Source: Alicyclobacillus sp. SP_1
GTDB taxonomy: Bacteria > Bacillota > Bacilli > Alicyclobacillales > Alicyclobacillaceae
DNA: 44,254 nt
Direction of reading: 5' to 3'
Assembly (NCBI RefSeq): GCF_024706985.1
Contig: NZ_JAMCCX010000023.1
Coordinates: 1 to 44,254 of the forward strand
Part shown: positions 22,807 through 31,987 of the stretch, one piece after another
Numbering within the stretch: position 1 is the stretch's first letter
Layout of the letters: each line of letters starts with the position of its first letter
Notes under the pieces: model-generated
What the model saw: the letters and a program-made list of their open reading frames with translations, nothing else
Database searches by the model: none
Told to the model about the DNA's origin: nothing
Translations under genes and position numbers: made by a program

Positions 22807-23664
22807 CTATCCAACCAACGAGCCTACGATGAGTTTTTGATCGTCGTCGCAACGATGGACTCGGATGAGCACTTTATCGCCCATGCGAAATACGGTACGC
22901 TCTGCCGCGACGACCGACCGACACAGCACCCCATCGTGCAAGTACGCGTACAACACATTCCCTCGCATGCCACGGACGGTCCCCGACCATATCGAGCCCG
23001 CTGTATACTGATGTTTGCGCACATCGTACGGATTGGCCTGTGCTTCTCGACGGGAGACGATGAGCCGGGTTCGCTTCCTTCGCTCGTCCTGTTGGAGTAT
23101 CTTCACATCGATCATATCGCCCCGTTGAAGCACGTGCGGCGCATTGACGTCGTATGACACGTGGGACAGCGGTAAAAACGCTTCAAATCCTCCTACATCC
23201 ACCAGGTATCCATAGTTGTTGCGTCGTCGAATGACGCCCGTCCAGGTGACGCCCGGACGCACTTTGTCCAGATTCGCTTTTTGCATCGCTTCCAGGGCAC
23301 GACCCCGCGAAAACAAGTACAGCGTGCGTCCTTCCGCCGTATGAAAACGATCCGGCATGCAGGCCAGGTATTGCCCCACGATCCGCGGCCACGAAGCCGT
23401 ATGGCGCATGCCGCTTTCCGACAACGGGATATGTCCGAGGAGCTGTCCGAATGCCACAATGAGCGCGGGTTCCTCATGCCACTGCTGACCCTCAGCCGTC
23501 TTGTGGTAGTGACGGATGGTTTCGTAACCTACCACGCGCGCCTGCACGATGGTGTTGTTGCTCCGAAATTGGAAATACGCGTTTTGGGCTTCGTCTTCGG
23601 TCTGGAGCGTCTCTTTGCCAAGTAAGGCTCCTTCTGCGGTGATGTTGATATAAATGTCTTGCAT
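22807..23664 (-). CDS. S1-domain RNA-binding protein
   Basis: A 285-residue protein. Residues about 135-205 form an S1 RNA-binding domain (VRPGVTWTGVIRRRNNYGYLVDVGG, FLPLSHVS, LQRGDMIDVKIL); a second OB-like segment follows (AGSIWSGTVRGMRGNVLYAYL). The N-terminal half is unrecognised. It may act in RNA binding or translation control for element genes. AAAGGGGAGAG precedes the ATG. Confidence 0.75.
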   Translation of the reverse strand: MQDIYINITAEGALLGKETLQTEDEAQNAYFQFRSNNTIVQARVVGYETIRHYHKTAEGQQWHEEPALIVAFGQLLGHIPLSESGMRHTASWPRIVGQYLACMPDRFHTAEGRTLYLFSRGRALEAMQKANLDKVRPGVTWTGVIRRRNNYGYLVDVGGFEAFLPLSHVSYDVNAPHVLQRGDMIDVKILQQDERRKRTRLIVSRREAQANPYDVRKHQYTAGSIWSGTVRGMRGNVLYAYLHDGVLCRSVVAAERTVFRMGDKVLIRVHRCDDDQKLIVGSLVG

Positions 23665-23682
23665 CGCTCTCTCCCCTTTCGG

Positions 23683-24000
23683 TTAAAACGGCATGCTACG
23701 CGTCGACTCCAGTTGGGCTTCCCACACCTTGCCGTTGAAGGCAATACTGAGGATGCGATCATAGCCTAGGTTCCGACACCGTTCTTCGGCGTGTCGATAG
23801 GCGATGTCCACTAAACGGGCGACGTCTTCTTCAAAATTGCTGTCAGGCGGTGGGACTTCAAACAACGGTAGCGTGAGCACAAACGGCTGTGCCCGACCTT
23901 TTTGGAAGCTCCGAATGCGAATCGATGGACCTTTGTTTTGTTTTTCTTGTTTTTTGCTGACCACCCTTCGCAAAATGCGCAGTTCCTCCGCTGGCTCCAT
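23683..24000 (-). CDS. Hypothetical protein
   Basis: A 105-residue protein with a basic N-terminal stretch (RRVVSKKQEKQNKG) and a mixed alpha/beta C-terminus. I do not recognise it. AAAGGAGG precedes the ATG. It is the first gene behind a 17-bp direct-repeat site (24059-24075) and leads into the S1 and YdjM-like genes. Confidence 0.55.
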   Translation of the reverse strand: MEPAEELRILRRVVSKKQEKQNKGPSIRIRSFQKGRAQPFVLTLPLFEVPPPDSNFEEDVARLVDIAYRHAEERCRNLGYDRILSIAFNGKVWEAQLESTRSMPF

Positions 24001-24058
24001 CCCGTTTCCTCCTTTCCGTTGAGTTGTTCTTATTGCACCAAACTTTCGCGGCTTGGTT

Positions 24059-24075
24059 CGGACATTTTTAGGACA
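24059..24075 (-). promoter_or_regulatory. Direct-repeat regulatory site 1 (TGTCC-N6-TGTCC)
   Basis: Minus strand TGTCCTAAAAATGTCCG, beginning four bases after the stop of the prepilin peptidase gene. Two TGTCC half-sites are one helical turn (11 bases) apart, like OmpR/PhoB-type response-regulator sites. A CAATAA box lies 23 bases further downstream. Confidence 0.75.
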
Positions 24076-24079
24076 ACTT

Positions 24080-24493
24080 TCACAGCAGGCTATGACTCAA
24101 CAAGACGAGTGCGTATCCGCCCCATAAAAACGGGACCAACGCCAGTTTGCCGTGCCTTCTGCGCACCACAGCGTGCGCTAAGAGGAGGCCAAGGCTGGCC
24201 GCGATCCCTTCGAGCGATAGCATAGGGCCGAGCGTGGCTCCAAGCGCCAGCAGCATCCATCCATCGCCACTGGCCATATGGGCGAACCGATGCAACACGC
24301 CCCACATCATCGCCATGAGCCAAAGACCCAGCCCAGACGATACGAGCGTCAAGAGACTACCAAATTCCCAAAATCGCAAGGTGATGCCCATCGCGAACAG
24401 TCCGATCAGCCAAAGCACCCGAAACCGCCGATGTTGATAGTCTTCCCACGCCGCAGGCATCATCCAGAGCAGCGCATTTCCAAGCAGCATCAT
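24080..24493 (-). CDS. A24 prepilin peptidase (TadV/CpaA-like)
   Basis: A 137-residue integral membrane protein. The first catalytic Asp lies in AAWEDYQHRRF (Asp18) and the second in the xxGD motif ASGDGWML (Asp77), which is the aspartyl prepilin peptidase arrangement. It is short and lacks the methylase domain, as in Tad systems. It would process the small pilin-like proteins encoded upstream in the transfer region. Its start overlaps the stop of the GT-C-like gene (TGATG). Confidence 0.78.
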   Translation of the reverse strand: MMLLGNALLWMMPAAWEDYQHRRFRVLWLIGLFAMGITLRFWEFGSLLTLVSSGLGLWLMAMMWGVLHRFAHMASGDGWMLLALGATLGPMLSLEGIAASLGLLLAHAVVRRRHGKLALVPFLWGGYALVLLSHSLL

Positions 24494-25929
24494 CACGATT
24501 CCATCCTCCGCACAAAGACGTCGTAGTAACGACCGTGATACGTCGCTTGCCAATGTCGGGAGTGGTCTAGGAGCGTAGCGAGCGGTGCCGTGCGCGCAAG
24601 GGCTGCGTAGCGAATGCGCTCGCTTCTCAGCACGTGCATCGCGGACGGCCCCGCCAGAGTGGTTTGCATGTAGGTACGCATCATGCCGTCGGACAAGTAC
24701 AGCCCTGTGCGGCCGTCGATGGATACGGGAATGCCGACCGTCTCCAACGTGCCGCCGAGATCGTACCCATTCCATAGCCGCCAGTGGGGATGTTCACGAT
24801 GGATACGTTCGACGACGGATACGACCTTCGGTTCGAGTTTTGGCACAGCATGGTCTGTCAGTGTGCCACGGATGGGCAAGACTTCGAAGAGACTAAGACC
24901 GGCCAGTCCGAGCGCGCACCCGAGGGCAGCACCTGCAGGCCATCGCAACGCCTTCCGAGGCGCACGGAGAGAGGCCAGCGGTGTCCCCCAAAGCGGCAAC
25001 AACAGACACACATACGACCCAAATCGCACGGCTTTGGCAAAGAGCACGAGGGCTACGAGCAGTAGCAACGTGTCCCACAACGACATCGGAGCCTTCACGA
25101 TCAATCGCCATATCGTCCATCCCAGTCCAGCGATCAAAAGACCTGCTGTATACAGTTCGGTGGCTACAGGCGGCTGCCATTCGAGGATGTATCGGCCGAT
25201 GTGTGCCCCCAACGACAGCCAGACCACAAACTTCCACAAGGCATATCCCCGAGGATTCAGACCGGTCAGTGCGGTCATACCCACACCCGTCCACAGGGCC
25301 TGTTTGCCCCACGCACGGTCTTGCTCGTGCTCCAGCCAATGCAGGCGAAACGTCGGGAGATACGCCACCATGCCTGCCCCGAGGACGAGTGCGATACCGA
25401 GCACAAAACTGCCATGGACGTTCACCCATACGACGTCCAGAAGCAGGAGCGAGAGCGTGGCTTGCCACCGATACCGTTTCGCTAAGTACAGCAACCACAA
25501 GGTGCAGACCACAAAGAGATACGACCAGGTCTCCGCGCGAATTTGATCCCAAGGGAGCGAGAGCACCGCCATAGCGGCCGTCACGGCTTTTGGATACGCT
25601 TGTCCGCGTGCTTGCAACAGCAGGGCGAGCAGGGTCCACGTGGCGGTGGACACCAAGGTCATGAGCAAGACCACGCCTCGGAACAAAAACGCTTTGGAGA
25701 CCCACGACAGCACCACGTCGAACCCCCACTCTTGCGCGACCCAGGGATGGCCGAACGCCGTCCAGGTCCAATGATCGTGCATGGGGACATGCCGATGCAC
25801 GATCATCCAATGCCCGAAATACGCACTCCAGATCGTATCGGACGTTTGAAACGGCGTTTTATAGAGTGTCAAAAAGAGCAGCGCGATGCAAAGTGTCCAC
25901 AGGCTCCAGGAGACCCGACGATTCACCAT
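24493..25929 (-). CDS. Multi-span membrane protein, GT-C glycosyltransferase-like
   Basis: A 478-residue protein with about ten membrane spans. An early loop has [20 protein letters not shown], and a C-terminal part holds [11 protein letters not shown] and [12 protein letters not shown]. Both match a family of uncharacterised GT-C-fold-like membrane proteins related to dolichyl-phosphate mannosyltransferases. It could glycosylate pilin or surface proteins, but no substrate is known. The ATG at 25929 overlaps the end of the actin-like gene; the upstream reading frame is only the shadow of that gene's repeat tract. Confidence 0.7.
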   Translation of the reverse strand: MVNRRVSWSLWTLCIALLFLTLYKTPFQTSDTIWSAYFGHWMIVHRHVPMHDHWTWTAFGHPWVAQEWGFDVVLSWVSKAFLFRGVVLLMTLVSTATWTLLALLLQARGQAYPKAVTAAMAVLSLPWDQIRAETWSYLFVVCTLWLLYLAKRYRWQATLSLLLLDVVWVNVHGSFVLGIALVLGAGMVAYLPTFRLHWLEHEQDRAWGKQALWTGVGMTALTGLNPRGYALWKFVVWLSLGAHIGRYILEWQPPVATELYTAGLLIAGLGWTIWRLIVKAPMSLWDTLLLLVALVLFAKAVRFGSYVCLLLPLWGTPLASLRAPRKALRWPAGAALGCALGLAGLSLFEVLPIRGTLTDHAVPKLEPKVVSVVERIHREHPHWRLWNGYDLGGTLETVGIPVSIDGRTGLYLSDGMMRTYMQTTLAGPSAMHVLRSERIRYAALARTAPLATLLDHSRHWQATYHGRYYDVFVRRMES

Positions 25930-27221
25930 AAGGAACGCCCTTCTCGGAAGCGTTTGGGGATGGCTGGCTCTGGTCGAGGCTCTGGTCGAGGCTCCGGTCG
26001 AGGCTCCGGTCGAGGCTCCGGTCGAGGCTCCGGTCGAGACTCCGGTCGAGACTCCGGTCGAGGCTCCGGTCGAGGCTCCGGTCGAGACTCCGGTCGAGAC
26101 TCCGGTCGAGGCTCCGGTCGAGACTCCGGTCGAGACTCCGGTCGAGACTCCGGTCGAGACTCCGGTCGAGACTCCGGTCGAGACTCCGGAGTATGCGACG
26201 GTGTTGGGTGCGATGTGACACCGCGATCCTGTCCTTGCATGGCAGCTAAGCAACCTAATGCGTTGGCCCACTGGGCATTCTGGAGCACTTCTTCCGACGC
26301 GTGCAACCGAATCGATGCGCTGGGCGGATCCAACACTTCAGCGCCTCCCCCTCCCCAAAGTACCGTGCGGATGCGTGCCTTTTGCGGTCCCCACAACTCG
26401 AGGACCTGTGTCCGTAGCGTCGTCAGAAGCCGTTGTTTGGCCCGGTCGACCTCGGCGGGGAAACGCCAATCCTGCCCGGCATAAAACATAGTGCCCCGCT
26501 CGACGACACGTTCGGCGAGCTCGGTCTCCAGTCTCGTCCCTGTTTGTGCTTCAAAACTCTGACGGACCACCGCCGTCAAGTCTCTGGTTCCGTGATCCAA
26601 CGTAGCCGACAAGGCGTCATGCACGAACCAGTCCTCTCCGAGACGCTCCAAGACGACGACTTCGGTCGTCTCTCCACCGACGTCGATGAGGGCCAAATAT
26701 CCATCGTCGAAGGCGAGCAGGGGCGTCCCCATCAAGAGATACGCACTCACAAGGCCCTGAGCAAACGTCTCCACGCTCTCGATGTGGTAGGAACGTGCTG
26801 CTCTCCCCGGTACCCGAAGCTCGGGCGTCTGTCCTTTGAGTGTCTGTGCGAACAACCGTCCCTTCTCGACATCCCGGTACGGAAAATCCAGACTGAGATG
26901 GATCGGCTCGTCTTGGCCGAGCATCGCGATGGCCGCCCAAATGAGCAGTGTGGCCGAACCGCTCTCAAATCGTGTGTTGCCAAAGACGTATTCGGGGAGT
27001 AGACCAAATCGTTCGGCCATTTTCCCAAGGTAGACATGCTTCTCTCCATCCTCAGCGACGAACGACATCTGCATCGTGTCCGAAGAGGGCAGTACGGATC
27101 CCTTGAGGCTATGCACGGGACGCGGTTTGCCGGGCGCATAGACGGAGCGGAACAGGACGCGTTCTCCGGTGTCGGCGACCGCTTTGACGTATCGATTGCC
27201 TAGGTCGATGGCGATGTTCAT
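25923..27221 (-). CDS. ParM-like actin ATPase with PE(S/P)R repeat tail
   Basis: A 432-residue actin-fold protein: phosphate 1 loop [15 protein letters not shown], phosphate 2 loop [15 protein letters not shown], and adenosine loop [11 protein letters not shown]. Such proteins form filaments that push plasmid copies apart. The tail from about residue 340 holds roughly 18 tetrads PESR or PEPR, encoded by a 12-bp repeat, before a basic end ([11 protein letters not shown]). No ParR partner is evident. It is placed within the pilus/secretion unit, so it may act in assembly or positioning rather than segregation. The start follows AAAGGAGG. Confidence 0.85.
   Translation of the reverse strand: MNIAIDLGNRYVKAVADTGERVLFRSVYAPGKPRPVHSLKGSVLPSSDTMQMSFVAEDGEKHVYLGKMAERFGLLPEYVFGNTRFESGSATLLIWAAIAMLGQDEPIHLSLDFPYRDVEKGRLFAQTLKGQTPELRVPGRAARSYHIESVETFAQGLVSAYLLMGTPLLAFDDGYLALIDVGGETTEVVVLERLGEDWFVHDALSATLDHGTRDLTAVVRQSFEAQTGTRLETELAERVVERGTMFYAGQDWRFPAEVDRAKQRLLTTLRTQVLELWGPQKARIRTVLWGGGGAEVLDPPSASIRLHASEEVLQNAQWANALGCLAAMQGQDRGVTSHPTPSHTPESRPESRPESRPESRPESRPESRPEPRPESRPESRPEPRPEPRPESRPESRPEPRPEPRPEPRPEPRPEPRPEPAIPKRFREGRSLW
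25975..26190 (-). repeat. 12-bp tandem repeat in the actin-like gene
   Basis: About 18 units of CCGGTCGAG(G/A)CT. The G/A difference distinguishes the PEPR and PESR tetrads. In another frame the same DNA reads STGV/STGA, so the tract is open in several frames. Confidence 0.9.
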
Positions 27222-27784
27222 CAGGTGTGTGCCTCCTTTGATTGCCATGCAAGACTGTTGGAACTCGGAAGATAGGATGTTTCGCGCAGGTGGCCCTGAG
27301 CAAAAAAGACGACTTGCGGAACACCCTCGATGTAACGCCAAGGGGACTCATGGAGCAGACGATAGACCGGGAACGACTTCCCTTCTTGATGTTCCGCCAA
27401 GCGTATCTGGGCCATTTCCTCCTCCGGAGAAAGACGCGGCAAGACGACCACCAAGACCACGTTCTTGGCGTCGGAGGGAATGGCTTTGAGCAGGGCTGCA
27501 GCACGCCAACTGGAGAGAAAGACACACGTTCGTTGACGGGCGGACAACCTCGTACTCTTGCCATCCATGCCAACGACCGGTATGTCCTCATAACGCGCCG
27601 CCTGACGTTCTGGAATCGTCGTTTCGAGGCGTGCGTTCAGCCGAGGTGCGCGCGTGTTGGCGTGGATCGAAGAAGAGGGTGGACGTGTTCGACTGGGCAA
27701 GTTCTCCGCCGCCAGCGATACACCCGCCAGTACCAGCACGCCCAGACCGAGTACACTGCCTTTGCGCATCCAACGTTGCATCAA
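27221..27784 (-). CDS. Secreted thioredoxin-like protein
   Basis: A 187-residue protein with a signal peptide ([20 protein letters not shown]) and a mature part resembling a thioredoxin/TlpA fold ([50 protein letters not shown] with the cis-Pro). The usual CxxC is missing: only CVFLS-SW remains, so redox activity is doubtful. Its stop overlaps the actin-like start (TGATG). The start could be the TTG/ATG pair at 27784/27781. The ribosome binding site lies in a hairpin. Confidence 0.6.
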   Translation of the reverse strand: MMQRWMRKGSVLGLGVLVLAGVSLAAENLPSRTRPPSSSIHANTRAPRLNARLETTIPERQAARYEDIPVVGMDGKSTRLSARQRTCVFLSSWRAAALLKAIPSDAKNVVLVVVLPRLSPEEEMAQIRLAEHQEGKSFPVYRLLHESPWRYIEGVPQVVFFAQGHLRETSYLPSSNSLAWQSKEAHT

Positions 27785-27833
27785 CCTAAAAACACTCCCT
27801 TCATGGCTTCATTGTCCACGAAGGGAGTGCCGG
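27785..27833 (-). promoter_or_regulatory. Terminator-like hairpin hiding the ribosome binding site of the thioredoxin-like gene
   Basis: On the minus strand CACTCCCTTC pairs with GAAGGGAGTG (10 bp) and is followed by TTTTT, just before the start codon. The GGGAG ribosome binding site is in the 3' arm. The 5' arm lies immediately behind direct-repeat site 2. Confidence 0.65.
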
Positions 27834-27837
27834 TGTT

Positions 27838-27854
27838 CGGACATTTTTAGGACA
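27838..27854 (-). promoter_or_regulatory. Direct-repeat regulatory site 2
   Basis: The same 17-bp TGTCC-N6-TGTCC core, three bases after the stop of the 213-residue membrane protein gene. A CAATGA box is 23 bases downstream, within the loop of the hairpin at 27785-27833. Confidence 0.75.
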
Positions 27855-27857
27855 TCT

Positions 27858-28499
27858 TTAGCGGTCCAGAATCCGCTGCCATAGGTGGACTTCCCATGGC
27901 CTACGCTTGGCTTGGAGGGCACTCCAGCGTTGTTGCATCCGGATACCCCGAGGCAGCGGCGCCGAGACGACCTGATGTGCCCATCCCAGCCCGCCAAGCG
28001 CGCGTTCCGATATCCTCCCAAGCAGTCGGTTATACGTGGCTCCGACCACGATCATCGAAGCGTCCTTGGGCAATCGGTCTAGCGCCTGTTGGATGGAGGC
28101 ATGGACCTGTTCTTTCCCCTGCCATGCTTGAAAGTGCACTTCGTACACGCGCGTGGACGGTTGCCACGCCCCCGTCACGTGCACCATGCGTCGCTCTAGC
28201 CAAGGATGAAGCGGAATGAACGATACACTCTGGTTTTGATTGTAAGCTTGAAGAAACCGGCCATAGAGCCCGGACACAATCATGCCCATGATGATATAGG
28301 CGAGCCACGCCGCCACCAGCCATCGGACCCCACCGTGAGCGATGCACACGATCATTGCAGCAATCACAACGATGATCGCACAAACAAAGCTTCGCCTTTT
28401 GTTTTCCGCGATCAGTTGAAAGGGCACGATCCCTGGATACAGAGGACTCCACGTACTGAACAGCAAACTTCCCCATCGCAAGCATCGTTCCATCGTCAT
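27858..28499 (-). CDS. Membrane protein with two spans
   Basis: A 213-residue protein with a hydrophobic pair at about 35-85 (VCAIIVVIAAMIVCIAHGG and LVAAWLAYIIMGMIVSG), followed by a cytoplasmic or exported basic domain. I do not recognise it. Its ATG overlaps the stop of the TadE-like gene (ATGA, 28496-28499). It is the last gene of its unit before direct-repeat site 2. Confidence 0.6.
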   Translation of the reverse strand: MTMERCLRWGSLLFSTWSPLYPGIVPFQLIAENKRRSFVCAIIVVIAAMIVCIAHGGVRWLVAAWLAYIIMGMIVSGLYGRFLQAYNQNQSVSFIPLHPWLERRMVHVTGAWQPSTRVYEVHFQAWQGKEQVHASIQQALDRLPKDASMIVVGATYNRLLGRISERALGGLGWAHQVVSAPLPRGIRMQQRWSALQAKRRPWEVHLWQRILDR

Positions 28500-29035
28500 A
28501 ACCCACTTTCCGAAGGAGCATCGAAGGAAGCCGTAGGAGCCACCGTCCAGACAAACGGCTGAGGCTGCACGGTGCCCGAGTGGAGTAGGCCGCTCAACAC
28601 GCTCAGCGCGGCATACACTCCGTGCGGCTGGTATTGCACGTGCACCGTCAATTGCTCCGTCTGAGGACTGGGGAACGTCACCGCTACCTGAGACACCTGC
28701 ATGAGGTGCTCGATGCCGGTCGACGCCATCTCCGTCTGCCACGTTCTTGCCGTCACCGCTTGGGCCACGGAGGCTTGAATGCCGGAGGCAAACGTGGTGC
28801 CATCGACACCGGATTGTGTGTCGTATTCGGCTTGCGTCACGCCGCTGACGACGGCCGACTGGGCCGTATTGTAGAGGATTTCATGCGCTTGCAGTACTTT
28901 GACCGTAGAGATGGCAAACCAAAGCACGATCAAAGAGAGCGGGAACGCGACCGCAACGAAGACCAGAGTGTCTTCCAGATCGCCACGGACGGTCCAACTA
29001 ATTTTCCAGCGCCGTAAACGAGCTCTCCGTACCAT
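28496..29035 (-). CDS. TadE-like pseudopilin
   Basis: A 179-residue protein: a short basic N-terminus, one membrane span (TLVFVAVAFPLSLIVLWFAI) and an extracellular beta-rich part with tandem Ser/Thr stretches, the layout of TadE/TadG-type minor pilins. The overlap with the preceding gene is 38 bases, and the ATG at 29035 has GGAGG twelve bases upstream. It is probably a component of the Tad-like fibre or its base. Confidence 0.65.
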   Translation of the reverse strand: MVRRARLRRWKISWTVRGDLEDTLVFVAVAFPLSLIVLWFAISTVKVLQAHEILYNTAQSAVVSGVTQAEYDTQSGVDGTTFASGIQASVAQAVTARTWQTEMASTGIEHLMQVSQVAVTFPSPQTEQLTVHVQYQPHGVYAALSVLSGLLHSGTVQPQPFVWTVAPTASFDAPSESGL

Positions 29036-30260
29036 TGGGCCACAGCACCTCCCCCACATCGTCCGATGCACTGGCAGCGGTCAACGCTAGGTCGTCGTTC
29101 GTGATGACCGTAGGATTCGATAAGCCCACTCCCTCGACCGTGGCGCTCTGGATGTCCGGGCCATAGACGTCCACTACAGCCCCACGACTTGTAGGATCGA
29201 GATACATCACGGCCGTCACGGATGGGCCAGGTGGAACCCAAGTCACAGCCACGTTTTGACTGGTCGCGAGCGCCGTTGCAACCTGCGATTTTGGCCCGTA
29301 ATACGCGTAGTAATCTTCAGTCGCCCCAACCCCTCGGCTCACGAGAGCAGCGACCCTGTCCCCTGCGCCTGACCAGGCTACGGTCTGTCCTGTTGTGGCA
29401 TTGTAGAGACCCACCCCGTCGACACCGTTGCCGGATACGGAACTGGTCGCGGTGAGCGTGACCGGATCGGTCGTTGGCACGCGCGTTCCGCTCGCTTCGA
29501 TGGAGACCGCATCCTTTGTCGAACCGGCAGGGTCGGCGACAAAGTCATAGACGGCTTGTCCGGATGCGGTGCGCAACTGTATCTGACACACATCGCCGGG
29601 GTTTAGACGTTCGGTACCTCGATTCAGATCTTCGATGCCGGTCACCTCGATCTCGTTTGGCGTCCATGCGGCATACGTGATAGCGAGACCACTGGACGGA
29701 CTCCCAGCAAACCACCCTTCGGTGAGGTCTCGAAACACAAAGTGGGCTTGCATCGTGGTGCCAGGTACCCCTTGAGGGGCCGGGCCGAATCCGTACCCCT
29801 CGACGTAGAGATGCACTTGCGATCCGATCTCATCCAACTGTACGGCATGGATGGCGACCGGGGAGGGTGAAGCCTGCGTCACCAGGGCATGCAGTCCATT
29901 GTGCGGATAGTCCAGTGCCTCTGTGGCCACTCTCGTGACAGGTATCGTATCCGGGATCCCTAGCACGTGGGTGAGCACAGGAAAGACGGACAGGTTATGC
30001 GTGACCGAGACCTGCACCATGTCGTCTTGATGGACGGTCTGTACCCGAATATCCGTGGACGGTTCAAACCAAGGCAGTCCCGCTTCGGCCGCATCGTCGA
30101 TGGCTGAGGTATCGGCGGTGATGGCCGCAACACTGGCCGCTCGTTTCGCTGCTGCTGCCAACTGATTGGCCATGTGTCCATAGAGTGCGAAGAACAGCGT
30201 GCCAAAGAGCATCAACAACGCCACGAACATCCACCAAACGCGCGTGAGCAGCGTCGTCAT
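28998..30260 (-). CDS. TadG-like membrane-anchored extracellular protein
   Basis: A 420-residue protein: an N-terminal span (RVWWMFVALLMLFGTLFFAL) followed by a heptad-like Ala-rich stretch and a long exported Ser/Thr/Gly-rich beta domain. This fits a TadG/minor-pilin-like role. The ATG at 30260 overlaps the stop of the preceding pilin-like gene (ATGA). A possible IPT/TIG-like region (residues about 290-400) is suggested by its GLYNATTGQ and DVYGPDIQSATVEGVG stretches, but only weakly. Confidence 0.6.
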   Translation of the reverse strand: MTTLLTRVWWMFVALLMLFGTLFFALYGHMANQLAAAAKRAASVAAITADTSAIDDAAEAGLPWFEPSTDIRVQTVHQDDMVQVSVTHNLSVFPVLTHVLGIPDTIPVTRVATEALDYPHNGLHALVTQASPSPVAIHAVQLDEIGSQVHLYVEGYGFGPAPQGVPGTTMQAHFVFRDLTEGWFAGSPSSGLAITYAAWTPNEIEVTGIEDLNRGTERLNPGDVCQIQLRTASGQAVYDFVADPAGSTKDAVSIEASGTRVPTTDPVTLTATSSVSGNGVDGVGLYNATTGQTVAWSGAGDRVAALVSRGVGATEDYYAYYGPKSQVATALATSQNVAVTWVPPGPSVTAVMYLDPTSRGAVVDVYGPDIQSATVEGVGLSNPTVITNDDLALTAASASDDVGEVLWPNGTESSFTALEN

Positions 30261-30682
30261 ACTTGATACACCACCCCCTGATTGGCCTCGGATGAGAGGG
30301 CAAAGACTCGGACGGATGTGATGGGGACCGTGGGTCCGACCTCGTGGATCAAGTGAGCCACGGGCCAAAACACGGGCCAATGGTAGGTGACTCGAACGGC
30401 TTCTTCCGAGGGACCCGTGGGCAACCATTGCACGTCCCTGTCGGCGTTAAACAGGGACGTGCCCCCTTCGGTGGTGGGGAGACGTTGGTCGATGACCGAC
30501 GTCATCCACGCGTCCACCAACGACGGCGCTTCGCCTGCTTCGGCCATCTTGGAGCCTTGAAACGATGCCGTACTGACCGTTGACCACACGTGAACCAAGG
30601 GCATCGCCAACGTCAGCGAGACGGTGAGCACGAGGACCCACGGTAACAAGGTCCATACTTTCGTGAGCAGTCCTTCTTCCAT
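30257..30682 (-). CDS. TadE-like pseudopilin
   Basis: A 141-residue protein with a basic-hydrophobic N-terminus (EEGLLTKVWTLLPWVLVL) and a small exported domain. Its first 35 residues strongly resemble the separate 35-residue gene just upstream, as if one arose from the other. The ATG at 30682 has only a weak ribosome binding site, so it may rely on coupling to the preceding gene. Confidence 0.65.
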   Translation of the reverse strand: MEEGLLTKVWTLLPWVLVLTVSLTLAMPLVHVWSTVSTASFQGSKMAEAGEAPSLVDAWMTSVIDQRLPTTEGGTSLFNADRDVQWLPTGPSEEAVRVTYHWPVFWPVAHLIHEVGPTVPITSVRVFALSSEANQGVVYQV

Positions 30683-30690
30683 GTTTGGGC

Positions 30691-30798
30691 CTACTTTCCG
30701 CCGACCATCGACCACACATGACCTACGGTGGGTACGAGAGCCGAGGGGAGGACGAGAAAGAGTATCCAAGGCCATACTTTTGTGATCCACTCATCCAT
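30691..30798 (-). CDS. Very small pilin-like membrane peptide
   Basis: A 35-residue peptide (MDEWITKVWPWILFLVLPS and onward) with AAAGGAGG before its ATG. It is an almost pure membrane segment with short tails. It matches the N-terminus of the following TadE-like protein (KVWxLLPW versus KVWPWILF, then VHVWS versus GHVWS). It could be a major fibre subunit or an assembly peptide. Confidence 0.6.
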   Translation of the reverse strand: MDEWITKVWPWILFLVLPSALVPTVGHVWSMVGGK

Positions 30799-30835
30799 GG
30801 TTTCACTAGCCTCCTTTGCTCTCAAACAGTCTGCT

Positions 30836-31087
30836 TTAAGCGACCGGGAAATTGAACGCATTGCTCGTGGTGTTAATACTGGTTCCTAGGGCGTTTTCGA
30901 CAAAACTGAGCACCTTGGGGCCAAAGATGAGCAGCACGGCGACAATGACCGCCACAAACATCCAGGCTCGACCCGTCATTTCTTCGAAGCTGCCCGGCAA
31001 AGCGGCCATCCGAAAGGTGGCCCAATAGGCGTGCAGACGACGTTGTCCTCTCAAAATGCCTTCTTTCACACGTTCGAACGTTTTCAC
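30836..31087 (-). CDS. Small pilin-like protein
   Basis: An 83-residue protein from the GTG at 31087, supported by AAAGGGGAG. A basic N-terminus (GILRGQRRLHAYW) leads to a possible prepilin site LPG|SFEEM, followed by one membrane span (AWMFVAVIVAVLLIFGPKVL) and a short Asn/Thr-rich tail, as in small Flp-type pilins. The Glu is at +3/+4 rather than +5, so cleavage there is uncertain. It is the first small pilin-like gene after TadC. Confidence 0.6.
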   Translation of the reverse strand: MKTFERVKEGILRGQRRLHAYWATFRMAALPGSFEEMTGRAWMFVAVIVAVLLIFGPKVLSFVENALGTSINTTSNAFNFPVA

Positions 31088-31101
31088 AAAGGCTCTCCCC
31101 T

Positions 31102-31917
31102 TTAAAATTGATGAAATACGCCTCCCAACATCCCCCACAGAAACAGCATGACGTCGAGGACGATGGGGCTCACAAAAAACAACAGAAACTTGAAGTAGAC
31201 GACTTGTCGAGCATTGGTTTTAAGAGATTCCATGCGATCGTGCTCGTTGTCGCTCAATTCTTGCAAGGCTTGCGAGATTTTGTCGACCATCGGTGCTCCG
31301 TATTGACTGGACTGGCGCAGCAGTTTGGCCACCGTGGACAGTTCCGGATGGTCGACTTGCTCCGCGAGGTACGACATAGCCTGTGCAAACGTCATCGCCC
31401 GCATCAAGGCCAGCACATCGAGCAGGAGGTCGCGAAACACCCCGTCGACTTGCACCAGTGTGTGTTCCAACGCCTGTTGAGGGCTATCCCCGCGTTCTAC
31501 GTACAGCCGCAAGAACAGCAAGAACGTCTTCATCTGGCGAGAGATGTCTCGATGACGTTTCTTCACAGCTCCCCGCAGTTGGAGCAACGGCAGACACCAT
31601 CCCAACACCGCGAGCGCTGTGGCCAGCATCCAACCGTGCGTCAGCACGTGCGTCAGAGCAAAGCTCAACAAGGCCAAGATCCATTGCTTGCGTTCCACCG
31701 AAGCGGCACTTTGTTTCGACCCTGCCTTACGAATCCAGCGTTCGTACACGGGATGCCACGGTTCGAGCGGTGACTTATGCACGCGGTACACGCGTTGCGA
31801 CCCTCCGTAGAAATCCGCACGAACGCGGGCTACCACCTCTTTTCGCGCCGCTGCGAAGGAAGCCACGAAGAGCATCCCCGCAAAGCACAGCATGCCTCCG
31901 ACGATCCATGCGACCAA
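31102..31917 (-). CDS. TadC-like pilus assembly membrane protein
   Basis: A 271-residue T2SSF/GspF-family protein. It has an N-terminal span, a middle pair of spans (ILALLSFALTHVLTHGWMLATALAVLGWCLPLL), a cytoplasmic helical bundle with ERGDSPQQALEHT and SYLAEQVDHPELS, and a C-terminal span. These proteins form the inner-membrane platform with the CpaF ATPase. The start is a TTG at 31917 behind GAGGAGG. It is the first gene after direct-repeat site 3. Confidence 0.82.
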   Translation of the reverse strand: MVAWIVGGMLCFAGMLFVASFAAARKEVVARVRADFYGGSQRVYRVHKSPLEPWHPVYERWIRKAGSKQSAASVERKQWILALLSFALTHVLTHGWMLATALAVLGWCLPLLQLRGAVKKRHRDISRQMKTFLLFLRLYVERGDSPQQALEHTLVQVDGVFRDLLLDVLALMRAMTFAQAMSYLAEQVDHPELSTVAKLLRQSSQYGAPMVDKISQALQELSDNEHDRMESLKTNARQVVYFKFLLFFVSPIVLDVMLFLWGMLGGVFHQF

Positions 31918-31970
31918 CGCCTCTTACACCTCCTCTCCCCTTCATGCTGACAGACCTTCAAGCTTTCGTT

Positions 31971-31987
31971 CGGACATTTTTAGGACA
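31971..31987 (-). promoter_or_regulatory. Direct-repeat regulatory site 3
   Basis: The same 17-bp core. Here the stop codon of the TadB gene (TAA, 31980-31982) lies inside the site. It separates TadB from TadC, genes usually kept in one operon. Confidence 0.75.

Noticed and set aside
25886-26218. Long repetitive frames on the plus strand and in another minus frame over the 12-bp repeat (for example STGV or SLDR repeats)
   Set aside because: They are shadows of the PE(S/P)R tail of the actin-like gene. A GC-rich 12-bp repeat without stops is open in every frame; there is no ribosome binding site or non-repeat domain.
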